Below the pieces are notes generated by a model, which did not search any database, had not been told where the DNA came from, and saw only the letters and a program-made list of their open reading frames with translations. The translations under genes and the position numbers were made by a program. DNA of 64,000 nucleotides from an uncultured Flavobacteriaceae bacterium (GTDB lineage Bacteria > Bacteroidota > Bacteroidia > Flavobacteriales > Flavobacteriaceae), in NCBI GenBank assembly GCA_905182575.1, contig CAJJCA010000004.1:30935-94934 (forward strand). Reading direction: 5' to 3'. Numbering within the stretch: the first letter of the stretch is position 1; each line of letters opens with the position of its first letter. Shown in pieces: positions 45,402-57,020 of the stretch.

Positions 45402-47822
45402 TTAGTTTCTTAGGGGCTTGTTATTCATTAATAAGTATTGAATTCGATCTAAAGTTTTTTGGTTCCCCAAAAGACTCATAAATCCTTCTCGCTCGAGATC
45501 TAGTAAATATTGCTCACTCACTTTTTGAGATCCCGTGAGGTCTCCTCCACAAAATACTTGTGCAATTTTACGGGCATCTCAACGTCATATTCTGACATGT
45601 ATCCCGCCAATCTAAACTCGTTAATTGCAGAATAGAGTGCACCCAGTCCGGTTCGTCCTAGTACTTCGATGTCTTCTCGAGGAGCAGGAGGAATATAATC
45701 CTTAGACAATTCTAACACTTTATCTTTTGCCATTCCAATGTTTCGCTGGGTGTTATAACTCACAAAATCTTTGCCTTCTTTTAGATAATGAAGGTCAAAT
45801 GCATTGGGTGCAGAAGTCGCTACTCCGGCGGTTGCAATCGTTTTAAAATGATCGATTAGCATTGGTATTTGAACATCACCTTCATAGAAACCGTCGGAAA
45901 CTCTTAGCGTCATTTCTTTGGTACCTCCTCCTCCGGGTAAAAGCCCTACGCCAACTTCCACAAGTCCGATGTAGGATTCAGCAGCGTAGATTCCCGCGTC
46001 ACAATGCATGGCGATTTCACAACCTCCTCCGAAGACATATCCTTGAGTTGCAACAACTACAGGTATTTTAGACGTTCGGATTTTCATGTTGATCGCCTGA
46101 AAATCGGCTACTAACTTTTCTAATGGTTCATATTGCTTTTGCATGGCGAGCATTCCCACATTCATGAGGTTGGCTCCAACACTAAATTGTTTTGCATTGT
46201 TTCCAATGACAATTCCATTCCAATTTTCTTTCTCTGCCAAATCAATCGCCTCTGACATTGCTGTTCCAATGCCTTCTCCGATCGAATTACTTTTACTCTG
46301 AAATTCTAAACACATCACTCCTTCTCCGATATCATGAATCGTGCATTCACTGTTTTTGATAACTGGAGTGTTCTGTCGGTAACTGTCTAGAATAATGAAA
46401 GCGTCTGATCCTGGAATCGATTTGTAGGATTGTGTCGCATTGTCAAAATATTTTTTCTTACCCTTTTCGTATTTATAAAAAGTTGAAGCTCCTGTTGCTT
46501 TCATTTTTAAAATCCAATCTGGAATTTTTTCACCTGAATCTTCTACCAACTGAATTCCTTTGTCTAATCCAATTAAATCCCAATATTCAAATGGTCCGTA
46601 ATCCCAAACATATCCTGCGCGCATGGCATCATCTATTTGGTAGAAATGATCAGAAATCTCAGGGACTCTCTGTGCAGTGTAAGCGAAAATCGTTGTGAAA
46701 TATTCTTTTAAAAACAGACTTTCCCTTCTCAGTTCCAGAGATTAAAAAATCAATTCTTTTGCTCATCAAATCAATCCCTTTTGCTTTTTTGACTAAATCA
46801 ATTTTAGGCTTAACGCTGGGTTTGTATTCAAGGGTTTTGAGATCAAGCGCATTGATTATGGTTCTTCCATTTTTATCTTTCTCTTTTGTTTTTTGATAAA
46901 AACCTTTGCCTGTTTTATCTCCTAAAAAATTATTCTCCAACAAAAAAGTAAAAAACTTAGGAACAGCCGCTTTTCCAACTTTTTCAAAGAATGGGTCTCC
47001 TTTTACGTTTTCAACCACAAACTTAGTAACCTTATCGCTGGTGTCGAGTCCGACCAAGTCTTGAAGGCGATAAGTTGCCGTATTGGGTCTTCCTATTATG
47101 GTTCCTGTTATGGCGTCTACTTCTTCGATTGATAAATCGTACTTTTCTGTAATTTCAAAAATCTTAGCACCTGCCATTACCCCAATTCGGTTGGCAATAA
47201 ATGCAGGAGTGTCTTTACACAAGACCGTTTGTTTTCCCAGGTTGATATCACCAAAATGCATGAAAAAATCAATCATTTTCTGACTAGATTCCTTTGTAGG
47301 GATAATCTCAAGAAGCCTCAGGTAACGTGGAGGGTTAAAGAAGTGAGTTCCACAGAAATGTTTCTTAAAATCATCCGAACGTCCTTCTGCAAGAAACGCA
47401 ATCGGAATACTCGAGGTATTGGAACTTACCAAACTTCCTGGCTTTCTGTACTTTTCGACTTTTTCAAAAATCATTTTTTTGATGTCGAGACGTTCCACAA
47501 CCACCTCAATTATCCAATCAGCTTCATTAATATTCTCAAAGTGATCTTCAAAATTTCCTACAGAAATCCTGCTGGAATAACTTTTTTTATAAAGCGGTGC
47601 CGGTTTGGACTTAATGGATTTGTCCAGTGCAGTCTGGGCTACACTGTTTCTTAATTTGGAATTATCTTTTTCGTCGGGAGAAAGGTTTGGAGGCAGTAGG
47701 TCTAGCATCAAAACTTTTAATCCGACATTGGCTAAATGACAAGCAATTCCTGACCCCATTACTCCGGAACCGAGAACCACTACATTTTTAATCTTGAAAT
47801 GCATCATTGTATTTTTTTTCAA
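45402..47822 (-). CDS. fadB: 3-hydroxyacyl-CoA dehydrogenase/enoyl-CoA hydratase fusion (frameshifted)
   Basis: VVLGSGVMGSGIACHLANVGLKVLMLDL; crotonase motif GNNAKQFSVGANLM, GYVFGGGCEIAMHCD; C-terminal frame continues to LLMNNKPLRN. Confidence 0.93.
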
Positions 47823-47830
47823 ATATATCT

Positions 47831-47858
47831 AAATTTATTATGCGCGCATAATAAATTT
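47831..47858. promoter_or_regulatory. 28-bp perfect palindrome, putative operator of fadBA
   Basis: aaatttattatgcgcgcataataaattt; centre 17.5 bp upstream of putative -7 box TATATTTG (47827..47820, reverse strand). Confidence 0.75.
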
Positions 47859-47974
47859 TTACGATTTTTGTCAATAAACTGTGTTTGTTTTTTTTTACAA
47901 AAAAATAAATGATTAGATGTAACCAAAAAAATCAAGCGCAGCTTAATATATTTGTTTAAATTAAATTAAAAATT

Positions 47975-48268
47975 ATGAGCCAACAAGTTTTAGAACAATT
48001 TAAAAAACGAGCTGAAGATGCTGCTCCTCTTGAAGGAACACTAAAGTTTGTTGTTGACGGAAGTGCTATCTATATTGATGGGACAAGCGGAAGCAACACA
48101 GTTACTTTGGATGACAAAGAGGCTGACTGTTCCATTACGGTTACCGCAGAGGTACTCGAACAATTACGAGATGGCGAACTCAACCCGATGATGGCTGTAA
48201 TGAGTGGTAAGATCAAAATTGCCGGAGATATGGGACTCGCCATGAAGGTCCAATCATTAATAGGATAG
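47975..48268 (+). CDS. SCP2 sterol-binding domain protein
   Basis: GTLKFVVDGSAIYIDG ... ADCSITVTAEVLEQLRDGELNPMMAVMSGKIKIAGDMGLAMKVQSLI. Confidence 0.9.
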   Translation: MSQQVLEQFKKRAEDAAPLEGTLKFVVDGSAIYIDGTSGSNTVTLDDKEADCSITVTAEVLEQLRDGELNPMMAVMSGKIKIAGDMGLAMKVQSLIG

Positions 48269-48470
48269 ATCAAGTCGCAACCATTTTTGAAGTTCATTTA
48301 AAAACATAAACTGCAATTGAGCTGACCAATCACATTGGGAAACTTTTTGATGATTTCTTATTGGTGCCCTCTAAAATTGGTCAAGCCTTATTGTTAAAAG
48401 TTCCTAGTCCTTTTGTTTAATTAGCTGGTTATAAATATTTGTATTTATTCCACATTAGATAAATTAAAAT

Positions 48471-48504
48471 TAAAAATTTATTATGCGCGCATAGTAAATT
48501 TTTA
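48471..48504. promoter_or_regulatory. 34-bp palindrome with one mismatched pair, putative operator of etfBA
   Basis: taaaaatttattatgcgcgcatagtaaattttta; centre 17.5 bp upstream of putative -7 box TAAATTTG (48505..48512). Confidence 0.75.
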
Positions 48505-48533
48505 TAAATTTGAAAAAAATAAAACATTACATA

Positions 48534-49279
48534 ATGAAGATATTGGTTTGTATTAGTCATGTCCCTGACACTACGTCAAAAATTAATTTTGTTAATGAAG
48601 ATAGTGCTTTTGCCAGACTTACATCCGTTTCATCATCAATCCCAATGACGAATTTGGATTGACTCGTGCGATTTGGATGCAACAAAAGCAGCAAGCAGAA
48701 GTGACCGTCGTAACTGTTGGAGACATCAGCTGTGAGCCTACGCTTAGAAAGTGTTTGGCAATTGGGGCAAATAAAGCCTTTCGGATTGACATGCAACCCA
48801 CTGATGGCTTTCAAGTCGCTCAGGAGATTGCTGCGCTTTGTAAGAAAGAAAGTTATGATTTGATCATTGCGGGAAGAGAATCTATTGATTATAATGGTGC
48901 AATGGTTCCCGGGATGATTGCAGGATTATTGAACTATAACTTTGTCACCAACTGTACATCTCTAGAGGTTGAAGGAAATCACGCAACTGCTTCCAGAGAA
49001 ATAGACGGGGGTATTGAAAACGTTTCGTGTGAATTGCCTTTAGTGATTGGAGCTCAAAAAGGATTGGTGGAAGAAAAAGATTTAATTATTCCGAATATGA
49101 GGGGAATAATGCAAGCCAGACAAAAACCTTTGGAGGTTATTCCAGCAACTGATTCTGTGGCAAAATCTTCGATTTCAAAATTTGAAAAACCTGCACCCAA
49201 AGGAGCAGTAAAGCTCATTGATGCTGACAATATCGATTTATTAATAGACTTGTTACACAACGAAGCGAAAGTAATTTAA
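48534..49279 (+). CDS. etfB: electron transfer flavoprotein beta subunit (N-terminal frameshift)
   Basis: MKILVCISHVPDTTSKINFVNEDS then frame change to INPNDEFGLTRAIWMQQKQQAEVTVVTVGD; YDLIIAGRESIDYNGAMVPGMIAGLL. Confidence 0.92.
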
Positions 49280-49296
49280 ACTCAAAATATATTCCT

Positions 49297-50259
49297 ATGG
49301 CAATTGTAATTTATGCAGAATCGGAAAATGGAAAATTTAAAAAAACAGCTTTTGAACTTGCTTCTTATGGGAGGGCAATTGCTGACCAATCAGGGACTCC
49401 ACTCTTGGCGGTCACAATTAATCAAGATGATAATGGGGAACTTGCACAATATGGCGTTAATAAAGTCATAAAAGTAAAAGATGCAGCTTTAAAAGAATTT
49501 ACTGCCCAGAGTTATGCGGAAGTAGTTTCAATCATCTCCAAAGAAAATAATGCAAATATTGTTGTTTTAAGTTCAAGTGCTAATGCTAAATACATCGCTC
49601 CATTGGTTGCGGTTTCGCTTTCGGCGGGCTACGCCTCTAATGTTGTTGCGCCTCCTGATTCATTAGCGCCTTTGACTTTGAAAAGGTCTTGTTTTACAAA
49701 CAAGGCGTTCAATACAACTTCACTTGTTGCAGGGGTTAACATCATTGGACTTTCAAATAATTCTTATGGAATTAAAGAGAATCCATCTTCAGCTATGGAG
49801 ACTACAGACTCTAGTGTATCGTTGAGCGCTTCTTCCTTAAAAGTTGAAAATATTGATAAGGTTGTTGGAAAAGTTACCATCGCAGATGCGGATGTTGTTG
49901 TCTCAGGAGGACGCGGTTTGAAAGGGCCTGAAAACTGGCATTTGATTGAAGACTTGGCAGAAACACTTGGTGCAGCAACAGCATGCTCTAAGCCTGTCTC
50001 TGATATGGGATGGCGACCGCACAGTGAACACGTGGGGCAAACGGGTAAACCAGTGGCTTCTAATCTTTATATTGCCATTGGAGTGTCCGGCGCAATACAG
50101 CACCTTGCGGGAATTAATTCGTCTAAAGTTAAAGTGGTAGTCAACATCGATCCTGAAGCACCGTTTTTTAAAGCGGCAGATTATGGAATTGTCGGAGATG
50201 CCTTTGAGGTGGTTCCGCAGCTTATCAAAAAACTAAGAGCCTTTAAAAATTTAAATTAA
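49297..50259 (+). CDS. etfA: electron transfer flavoprotein alpha subunit
   Basis: VVSGGRGLKGPENWHLIEDLAETLGAATACSKPVSDMGWRPHSEHVGQTGKPVASNLYIAIGVSGAIQHLAG. Confidence 0.95.
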   Translation: MAIVIYAESENGKFKKTAFELASYGRAIADQSGTPLLAVTINQDDNGELAQYGVNKVIKVKDAALKEFTAQSYAEVVSIISKENNANIVVLSSSANAKYIAPLVAVSLSAGYASNVVAPPDSLAPLTLKRSCFTNKAFNTTSLVAGVNIIGLSNNSYGIKENPSSAMETTDSSVSLSASSLKVENIDKVVGKVTIADADVVVSGGRGLKGPENWHLIEDLAETLGAATACSKPVSDMGWRPHSEHVGQTGKPVASNLYIAIGVSGAIQHLAGINSSKVKVVVNIDPEAPFFKAADYGIVGDAFEVVPQLIKKLRAFKNLN

Positions 50260-52534
50260 TTTATAATCAAAGTGATTACGCACCAACTTAATGACTTGGT
50301 CATAGTTTCTTTGGAGTTTAATCCAATGTGTATGTCAAATATTCCAGACTCTAGGATTGTCTCTCCATCATAGCCGAAATAGCTTAATTGCTCAGTACCT
50401 AAAGAAAAGCTAATAAATAACATGAAAGCTCTTTTCTTACTTTTTCAAAATCCTTTAACTCTTTTATTGGTCTTACATATCTAGAATACAAATCCTGAAT
50501 ATAAAGCTGAACAACCTCACTTCCTTGTACTTTCGAATGATTCTTTATGGTGACTTCTATTTTAATTGAGTCTCCTTCTTTAATCTTTATTTTTGAAAGC
50601 TTTACATTCTCTATCTTGATATTAGAATAATTTAATCCATAACCGAAAGGGAAAAGTGGTCCTTCTTCAACATCAGTGAAATGTGACCAAAAAACAATAT
50701 CATTACCAGGATCAGAGGGTCTTCCTGTTTTATACTTGTTGTAGTAGATTGGGAGTTGCCCAACTGCTCTTGGAAAGGACATGGGTAATTTACCAGAAGG
50801 GTTGAATTCTCCTGTCAGCACCTTGGTGATTGCATTTCCACTTTCAGTACCCAAGTGCCACGCATGTACAATACTTTTTACGTGTTCATTTTCCCACGAT
50901 AAATCCAGTGGTCTTCCACTTTGTGTGACTAAAATTATGTTTGCATTAACGGCGCTCACAGCTTCTATTAGTGCCCTTTGTAGGCCAGGAAGTTGAATTT
51001 CTGATTGGCTTCTTCCTTCTCCTGTCTGAAAAGCATCCTCGCCAACTGCCAATACAACAACATCTGATTTCTTGGCTAAAGCAACTGCTTCTTCAATACC
51101 TTCGGTGTTAGTGATGTTTAAATGCGTAGCAAAGGGAAAGCTAACTTTTTTATTTACAAGGTTAACGCCTTTTGCATATTCAAAATTTATGTTTAAATTT
51201 TTAAATCCTTCGTAGATTGAAACCGCACTATCACTGTCTGCTGCTAGGCTCCAATTTCCGAGAGGTATGTTTTTATCTTTAGCCAATGGCCCAATAAGTG
51301 CGATCTTTTTATCTCCCGTTAAGGGCAATAAATTAGTATCATTTTTTAATAATACAATAGAATTTAAAGCGACTTCTAAGACCAAATCTCTGTTTTCTTT
51401 ACTTAAAATGATCTGCTCTTCTCTTGTTTCGTCACAATACAAGTAAGGGTCGTCAAATAATCCCAACTGGAATTTAACTCGAAGTACTCTTTTAACAGAT
51501 TCATCAATTTTAGCAGTTGAAACTATATTTTGTGTATTTAAATCCTTCAAGTGATTGGCATAAAAAGAAGCCTCCATATCCACATCTGTTCCTGCTAGAA
51601 AAGCATGCCTAGTCGCATGAATTGGATTTGGTGAAAAACCATGTGTGATCATTTCTGCAATAGAACCCCAATCAGACAAAACGATTCCTTTAAAACCCCA
51701 GTCTTTTTTGAGTTTCTCATTAATTAAATAATTATTGGCTGTTGCAGGAACCCCTTGGATGACATTAAAAGAAGTCATGATTGACATTGCACCAGCATCT
51801 ATTGCTGCCTTGAAAGGCGGCATAACGAAGTTGTGAAGGGTATAGTCGTCGATACTAACAGTGTTGTAGTCTTTCCCTGATTCAGCAAAACCATAACCAG
51901 CATAATGCTTTGGACAAGCCAATAATGTATTGGTTCGGTCTAAGTTCTCACCTTGATATCCGATCACTCTTGCAGAAGCAACCAATGAAGCCAAATAAGG
52001 GTCTTCTCCAACACCTTCCATTACTCTTCCCCAACGGGCATCGCTTGAGACATCAACCATTGGTCCGAAAGCCCAATTGACACCAGCGGCAGTAGCCTCT
52101 TCTGCTGCCATTGCAGCACTTTTTCTTATCAACTCCATGTCCCATGACGAAACTTCGGCGAGTGGTATTGGGGTGATGGTCTTGTATCCATGTATTAAGT
52201 CAAAACCAAATATTAATGGAATTCCTAAACGGGTTTGTTCAACGGCGATTTTTTGAAGTTCTCTAACTTCTTTTACACCTTTAACATTAAGCATTGAGCC
52301 AATCAATCCAGCCTTGAGCTGATTGTATTTGTTTAGACTTTGACCTTCTTCGGGAATGGGTCCTGTTGCGTCCCAAAATCCGTTCAGCTGATTCAACTGA
52401 CCGATTTTTTCATCCATTGTCATCAAAGACAAGACTGAGTCAACTTTTTGCTCAATTCTCGGGTCTAGATCTTGCGAAAAAACATTTACTTTTAGACATA
52501 AATATATTATTCCAAATATTATTTTGGTTTTCAT
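50256..52534 (-). CDS. glycoside hydrolase family 3 beta-glucosidase (C-terminal frameshift)
   Basis: GFKGIVLSDWGSIAEM nucleophile region, CPKHYAGYGFAESGKDYN, FPFGYGLNYSN; C-terminal FnIII-like domain continues in another frame as SFSLGTEQLSYFGYDGETILESGIFDIHIG. Confidence 0.92.
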
Positions 52535-52552
52535 TTCTTATCTGATATTTAT

Positions 52553-53408
52553 TTATTGATAAATCCTTATATAATCGATTTCCATTGAAGATTTAGTGAA
52601 ATTTGGATCTATTGATCCTCCAAATCCACCTCCCATTGCAATGTTTAGAATTAAGAAGAAGTCATTGTCATATGGCCAACTAGCAGAATTTTTAACTTCG
52701 GGTTGATAGGTGTAAAATAATGATCCATCAATCGAAAATTCGATTTTTTCATTGCTCCACAAAGCGGTATAATTATGAAATTCATTGTCAGCGTTCTCGA
52801 CGGTAATTTTTTTTGTATGTATTGTATTGCCATAACTTGTGCCGTTATGTAAAGAACTGTGAACTGTGCCTAATTGAGAACCTTTGTGTTCCATAATATC
52901 AATTTCGCCACAATTTGGCCAACCTACTTGACTGAAATTACTTCCTAACATCCAAATTGCTGGCCACGTACCTGCTCCTGTTGGAAGCTTAGCACGGACA
53001 TCAATTTTTGAAGCTTTAAAATTAAATTTAGTTTGCGTTGTCATCCTTGTGGATGTATAACTTCACCCGCAGCCATATCGAGATAGCGGCGGTAATTTTT
53101 AAAGCGCCATTCCGAGGTGCTGCGTAGGTATCTAGTCTATTAGTATAATATTGAGATTCTCCATTTCCCCATCCATAATTATTTCCTACTTCATAAACCC
53201 AATTAACAGTGCATGGACTTCCATCTTGATTAAATTCATCTGCCCAAATTAGCACATCAAAATTTCCTTTTGGATTGGCATCTTCTATGGTACCAGGGCA
53301 AGTAGCCGTTTCCCCCAATTCACCGTCAGGAGATTCTATTTCGCTAGGATCTGCTCCAGAACAAGAGTTAATCATTATTAAAACGAGAAAAAGGTACAGG
53401 TAATGCAT
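52553..53408 (-). CDS. glycoside hydrolase family 16 endo-beta-glucanase (laminarinase-type) lipoprotein, one frameshift
   Basis: LIWADEFNQDG, GWGNGESQYYTNR, GEIDIMEHKG (ExDxxE), FFLILNIAMGG; lipobox MINSC. Confidence 0.93.
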
Positions 53409-53450
53409 TAATTAATAAGTGATTAGATATTTAAAAAATAGTAATAAATT

Positions 53451-53490
53451 AAAACAAAGCCCTTTCCATTTTGGTTAGGGCTTTGTTTTT
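53451..53490 (-). terminator. Rho-independent terminator after the PUL lipoprotein gene
   Basis: aaaacaaagccct...agggctttgtttttt inverted repeat with T-run on reverse strand. Confidence 0.7.
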
Positions 53491-53503
53491 TAATCAAACT
53501 TAA

Positions 53504-55434
53504 TTAGTTCGTGTAACTAAAGTCATCTATGTAAGCTGTAACAGCCTCATAGTTATTTTCACCATTAAACTGGACAACAACCTTTGTGAAGTCTGTTCTT
53601 GCACTTGATTCTGAAAAATCAAATGTAAGTTCTGTCCAAGTATCATATTCATAAGTTTGTTCTTTTTGAACTTGAGAATTCCATGGCTCACCAGAGGTGC
53701 CATCTTGCAATTTCAACCAAAGTGTTTTGCTTTGAGTATGAGCAACTGCTGGAGTAGGAACGAACACCTTTAATTTAAACTTATTCTTAGTTGATAAATC
53801 AAAAGTTGCACCATCAGATAACTCAAATTGAATGTTTGCATATTGTCCTCCAGTATCTGTGTACTTAATCGAATTGGCAGAAGTGTTAATTCCTGTTGCA
53901 GAGGGGTTTGCAGCCACTTCATAACCACAAGCGTCTCCAACCCAAGTAATGTTTCCACTTCCTTCAGCGTCATCAGCTGGATTTACTGGAGCTCCATAAG
54001 AAAAATCATCTATATAAGCTGTAACAGCCTCATAGTTATTTTCACCATTAAACTGGACAACAACCTTTGTGAAGTCTGTTCTTGCACTTGATTCTGAAAA
54101 ATCAAATGTAAGTTCTGTCCAAGTATCATATTCATAAGTTTGTTCTTTTTGAACTTGAGAATTCCATGGCTCACCAGAGGTACCATCTTGCAATTTCAAC
54201 CAAAGTTTTTTGGAATTAATCCTTACGATAAAAAAACCTTTAATTTAAACTTATTTTTAGTTGACAAATCAAAAGTTTCACCTTCAGCTAACTCAAATTG
54301 AATGTTTGCATATTGTCCTCCAGTATCTGTGTACTTAATTGAATTGGCAGAAGTATTAATTCCTGTTGCAGAAGGGTTTGCAGCCACTTCATAACCACAA
54401 GCGTCTCCAACCCAAGTAATGTTTCCACTTCCTTCAGCATCATCCGTTGGGTCAGTTCCTACTACAGCAGGATTACATCCATTGGCTTCAGTACCACTAA
54501 CATCTTTACATTTGTCAATATTATCTAAAACTCCATCTCCATCAGTATCAGGAACAGCATCTCCTAGTGTCCCACCAGCGATATTATCTACCCAATAAGT
54601 TCCATTTAATGCAACTCCAAATCCAATAAAAATTACTATTTTTTGGTATTGATCTAATACTACTTCAGCAGTTTCATGATCAGGATAACTATTTAATGCA
54701 TCTGTTCCAAAATCAAATGTTAAGGTTTGCCATCCCGATTGGGCTAAAGAAAGAGCTTGCACTTCGATAGATTTTTTTGATTCTTCGTTACCTGTTACAT
54801 TACCAGTAGGGTTTCCATCTTCATCCTTTGCACCAGATTGATAGAAATCCATTGTGATGATAGATTTTGTTCTCACATCAACGTGCTTGGTAAGATTAAT
54901 CGAAGGTGCCTCGTAAGCAATACCTCCGTTGGTAATCACTCCAACTTTAGATGTACTTCCATCCATAGCCGCTACAGACTCAATGGTAAACGTTGCACCA
55001 CCAGCATTTGTGTCGTCTCTTAAATTCAACCCAGTTGCGTCTTCAAAGTCAGCTAATACTGTTGCTGCTTCAAAAGTGATTGTGTGCTCCTTTTGCTTAG
55101 AAGACCCAGTCGAACCAGTAGCGGAAGCTGTTACCTTAATCGTGTAAGTCGCCGAGGCCTCAGGATAAGCGTAAGTAACCTTTGGTCCACTTGAAGCTTT
55201 CACATCTGCATCGCCGGTTGCAGCTGCATCTCCAAAATCAACGGAAAAGGTCACGTCGGAATCAGTAAAAGTGGAAGTTGGTGTTACACCAATTTCATTT
55301 CCATTATCGTTCTCTACCGATATGGTAAAATCAACACCTGTGATTGTTAGTACAACCGCATCATCGTCATCCTTACACGCAGAAAAAGCGGTTAAAAAAA
55401 GTAGGGCACACAAACCCTTTTTTAAATAATTCAT
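53504..55434 (-). CDS. surface lipoprotein with PKD-like, TSP3-like and two tandem ~160-aa carbohydrate-binding-like modules (one homopolymer frameshift)
   Basis: SACKDDDD lipobox; DTDGDGVLDNIDKCKDVSGTEANGC; two copies of SGNITWVGDACGYEVAANPSATGINTSANSIKYTDTGGQYANIQFEL...; removing one T from the run at about 54233 links the ORFs. Confidence 0.8.
53521..54457. repeat. tandem duplication, 483-bp period at its start, near-identical copies
   Basis: ctgtaacagcctcatagttattttcaccattaaactggacaac at 53536 and 54019; later matching positions offset by 468 because of one divergent patch. Confidence 0.9.
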
Positions 55435-55478
55435 AATAGTTTGGTTAAGATGATTTAATTAATATTTCTAAAATTCAT

Positions 55479-57017
55479 TTAATACCCGGGGTTTTGTCCC
55501 CATCTCTCTTTTGCATTTGACAATTCCAATTCAATCAAAGGAATTGGAAAAATTTCATTTTTACCTGAGGTAAAGTTTTCAATTTCTGATGCAGCTCTAT
55601 CTGTTCTGACCAAATCAAAGAAGTGATGACCTTCACCAACAAGTTCTACTCTTCTTTCATCGAATATGGCTTGCGTCAAGTTTGCTCCCAGAAGGTTAAC
55701 ATCTCGACTTGTGTCGATTACTCCAAAGGCCCTTCTTCTTACTTGATTGAGATAATCTAAAGCCTTGGTGTCATCTGGACTTGATTTTTTATTATTTGCT
55801 TCTGCCGCCATCAATAATACATCCGCATACCTAATGGCCCTGTAATTGTTTGGATTGGTTAAATTGTTGTCTCCCAAATTTAAATCGCCTTGCCTGGGGA
55901 TATATTTACGATTGTAATAGCCTGTGTTACCTCTACTTTCATCATAATTTACAGCAGGATAACGTTTTTTCCAAGCCAAAATATCTAAAATCGCAACGTC
56001 TTTTCTTTTGTCTCCAGATTCAAAGGCATCAACAACTTCTTGGGTTGGCGTATTGAATCCATATCCTGAGTCGAAAGTACTTCCCGAGTAAGATCTCACA
56101 CCACTAAAACCAATGGCGACATTTCCTTCACTACATTGCAAGCAATCAAAACTTCCTCCTTCTACGTCTGAATATTGTACTTCAAAAATTGATCCTGAGC
56201 CATTCTCTCCAGTATGCTCAAATATTGAAGCATAATTGGCAGCTAAACTGTAATTGTTACTATTAATTACTTCTTCTAAGACCTGACTCGATGCTTCAAA
56301 TTTTGTTGCATCATGTTTTCCATGGAAGAGATACACTTTTCCCAATAAAGATTTTGCAGCACCTCGTTTCACCTGATATTTATTGGGTTGTTCCGCAGGC
56401 AATCCTTTGATAGCGTCTAATAAATCTGCTTCAATTAAGCTGTAAAGCTCAGAGAGGTCTGCAGTTCTTTCCATTGCATATTGGTCTCCAAACTGAATTC
56501 GCTTGTGCGCTATTCTTTTGACTCCGTCAATTTCTTCTGTTTTCATCGGGACATTACCAAACCACTTTGCCAATTCAAAAGCAAAATAAGCTCTTAAAAA
56601 ATAGGTCTGAGCGATTATATTTTCTCGCCCTTCAAAATCAGTTTTATCTTTAAATTCTAAAGTGTAGTTCGCTCTGTTGAGTCCACCATACATAAAACTC
56701 CAAATGTCTCTAAGGTGTTCGTTGACATCGGAGTGGGTCATTGCATCAATCTGCTGAATCCCCGGTTGATCAATCGTAAGTGGGTCTCCTCCTGCAACGG
56801 TGTTATCCGAAGCAATTTCTCCGATCAATGCATTCCAAAAAGTAGATTGAAGTAAATCATAGGCTCCAATTAGGGCGTCCTCATAATCCTTCTCAGTATT
56901 GAAAAAATCATCTGCATTGGGATTTTTTGATGGAACATCAATAAAGTCGTCTTTACATGAGTTCAGTAGCGAAACTAATGTCAACAAATACAAGCTTGTT
57001 TTTATAAGTTTATTCAT
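55479..57017 (-). CDS. SusD/RagB family nutrient-binding lipoprotein
   Basis: LLNSCKDDFIDVPSKNPNADDFFNTEKDYEDALIGAYDLLQ; RYADVLLMAAEANNK; AIFDERRVELVGEGHHFFDLVRT. Confidence 0.94.
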   Translation of the reverse strand: MNKLIKTSLYLLTLVSLLNSCKDDFIDVPSKNPNADDFFNTEKDYEDALIGAYDLLQSTFWNALIGEIASDNTVAGGDPLTIDQPGIQQIDAMTHSDVNEHLRDIWSFMYGGLNRANYTLEFKDKTDFEGRENIIAQTYFLRAYFAFELAKWFGNVPMKTEEIDGVKRIAHKRIQFGDQYAMERTADLSELYSLIEADLLDAIKGLPAEQPNKYQVKRGAAKSLLGKVYLFHGKHDATKFEASSQVLEEVINSNNYSLAANYASIFEHTGENGSGSIFEVQYSDVEGGSFDCLQCSEGNVAIGFSGVRSYSGSTFDSGYGFNTPTQEVVDAFESGDKRKDVAILDILAWKKRYPAVNYDESRGNTGYYNRKYIPRQGDLNLGDNNLTNPNNYRAIRYADVLLMAAEANNKKSSPDDTKALDYLNQVRRRAFGVIDTSRDVNLLGANLTQAIFDERRVELVGEGHHFFDLVRTDRAASEIENFTSGKNEIFPIPLIELELSNAKERWGQNPGY

Positions 57018-57020
57018 TGA

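Noticed and set aside
45862-46071. Plus-strand ORF inside fadB
   Set aside because: Antisense to the crotonase domain; coding bias artefact.
53521-54457. Repeat region as CRISPR or other direct-repeat array
   Set aside because: Only two long copies, both coding in frame for a protein module.
54838-55147. Plus-strand ORFs within the PUL lipoprotein gene
   Set aside because: Antisense to a clearly coding minus-strand gene; no recognisable motifs.
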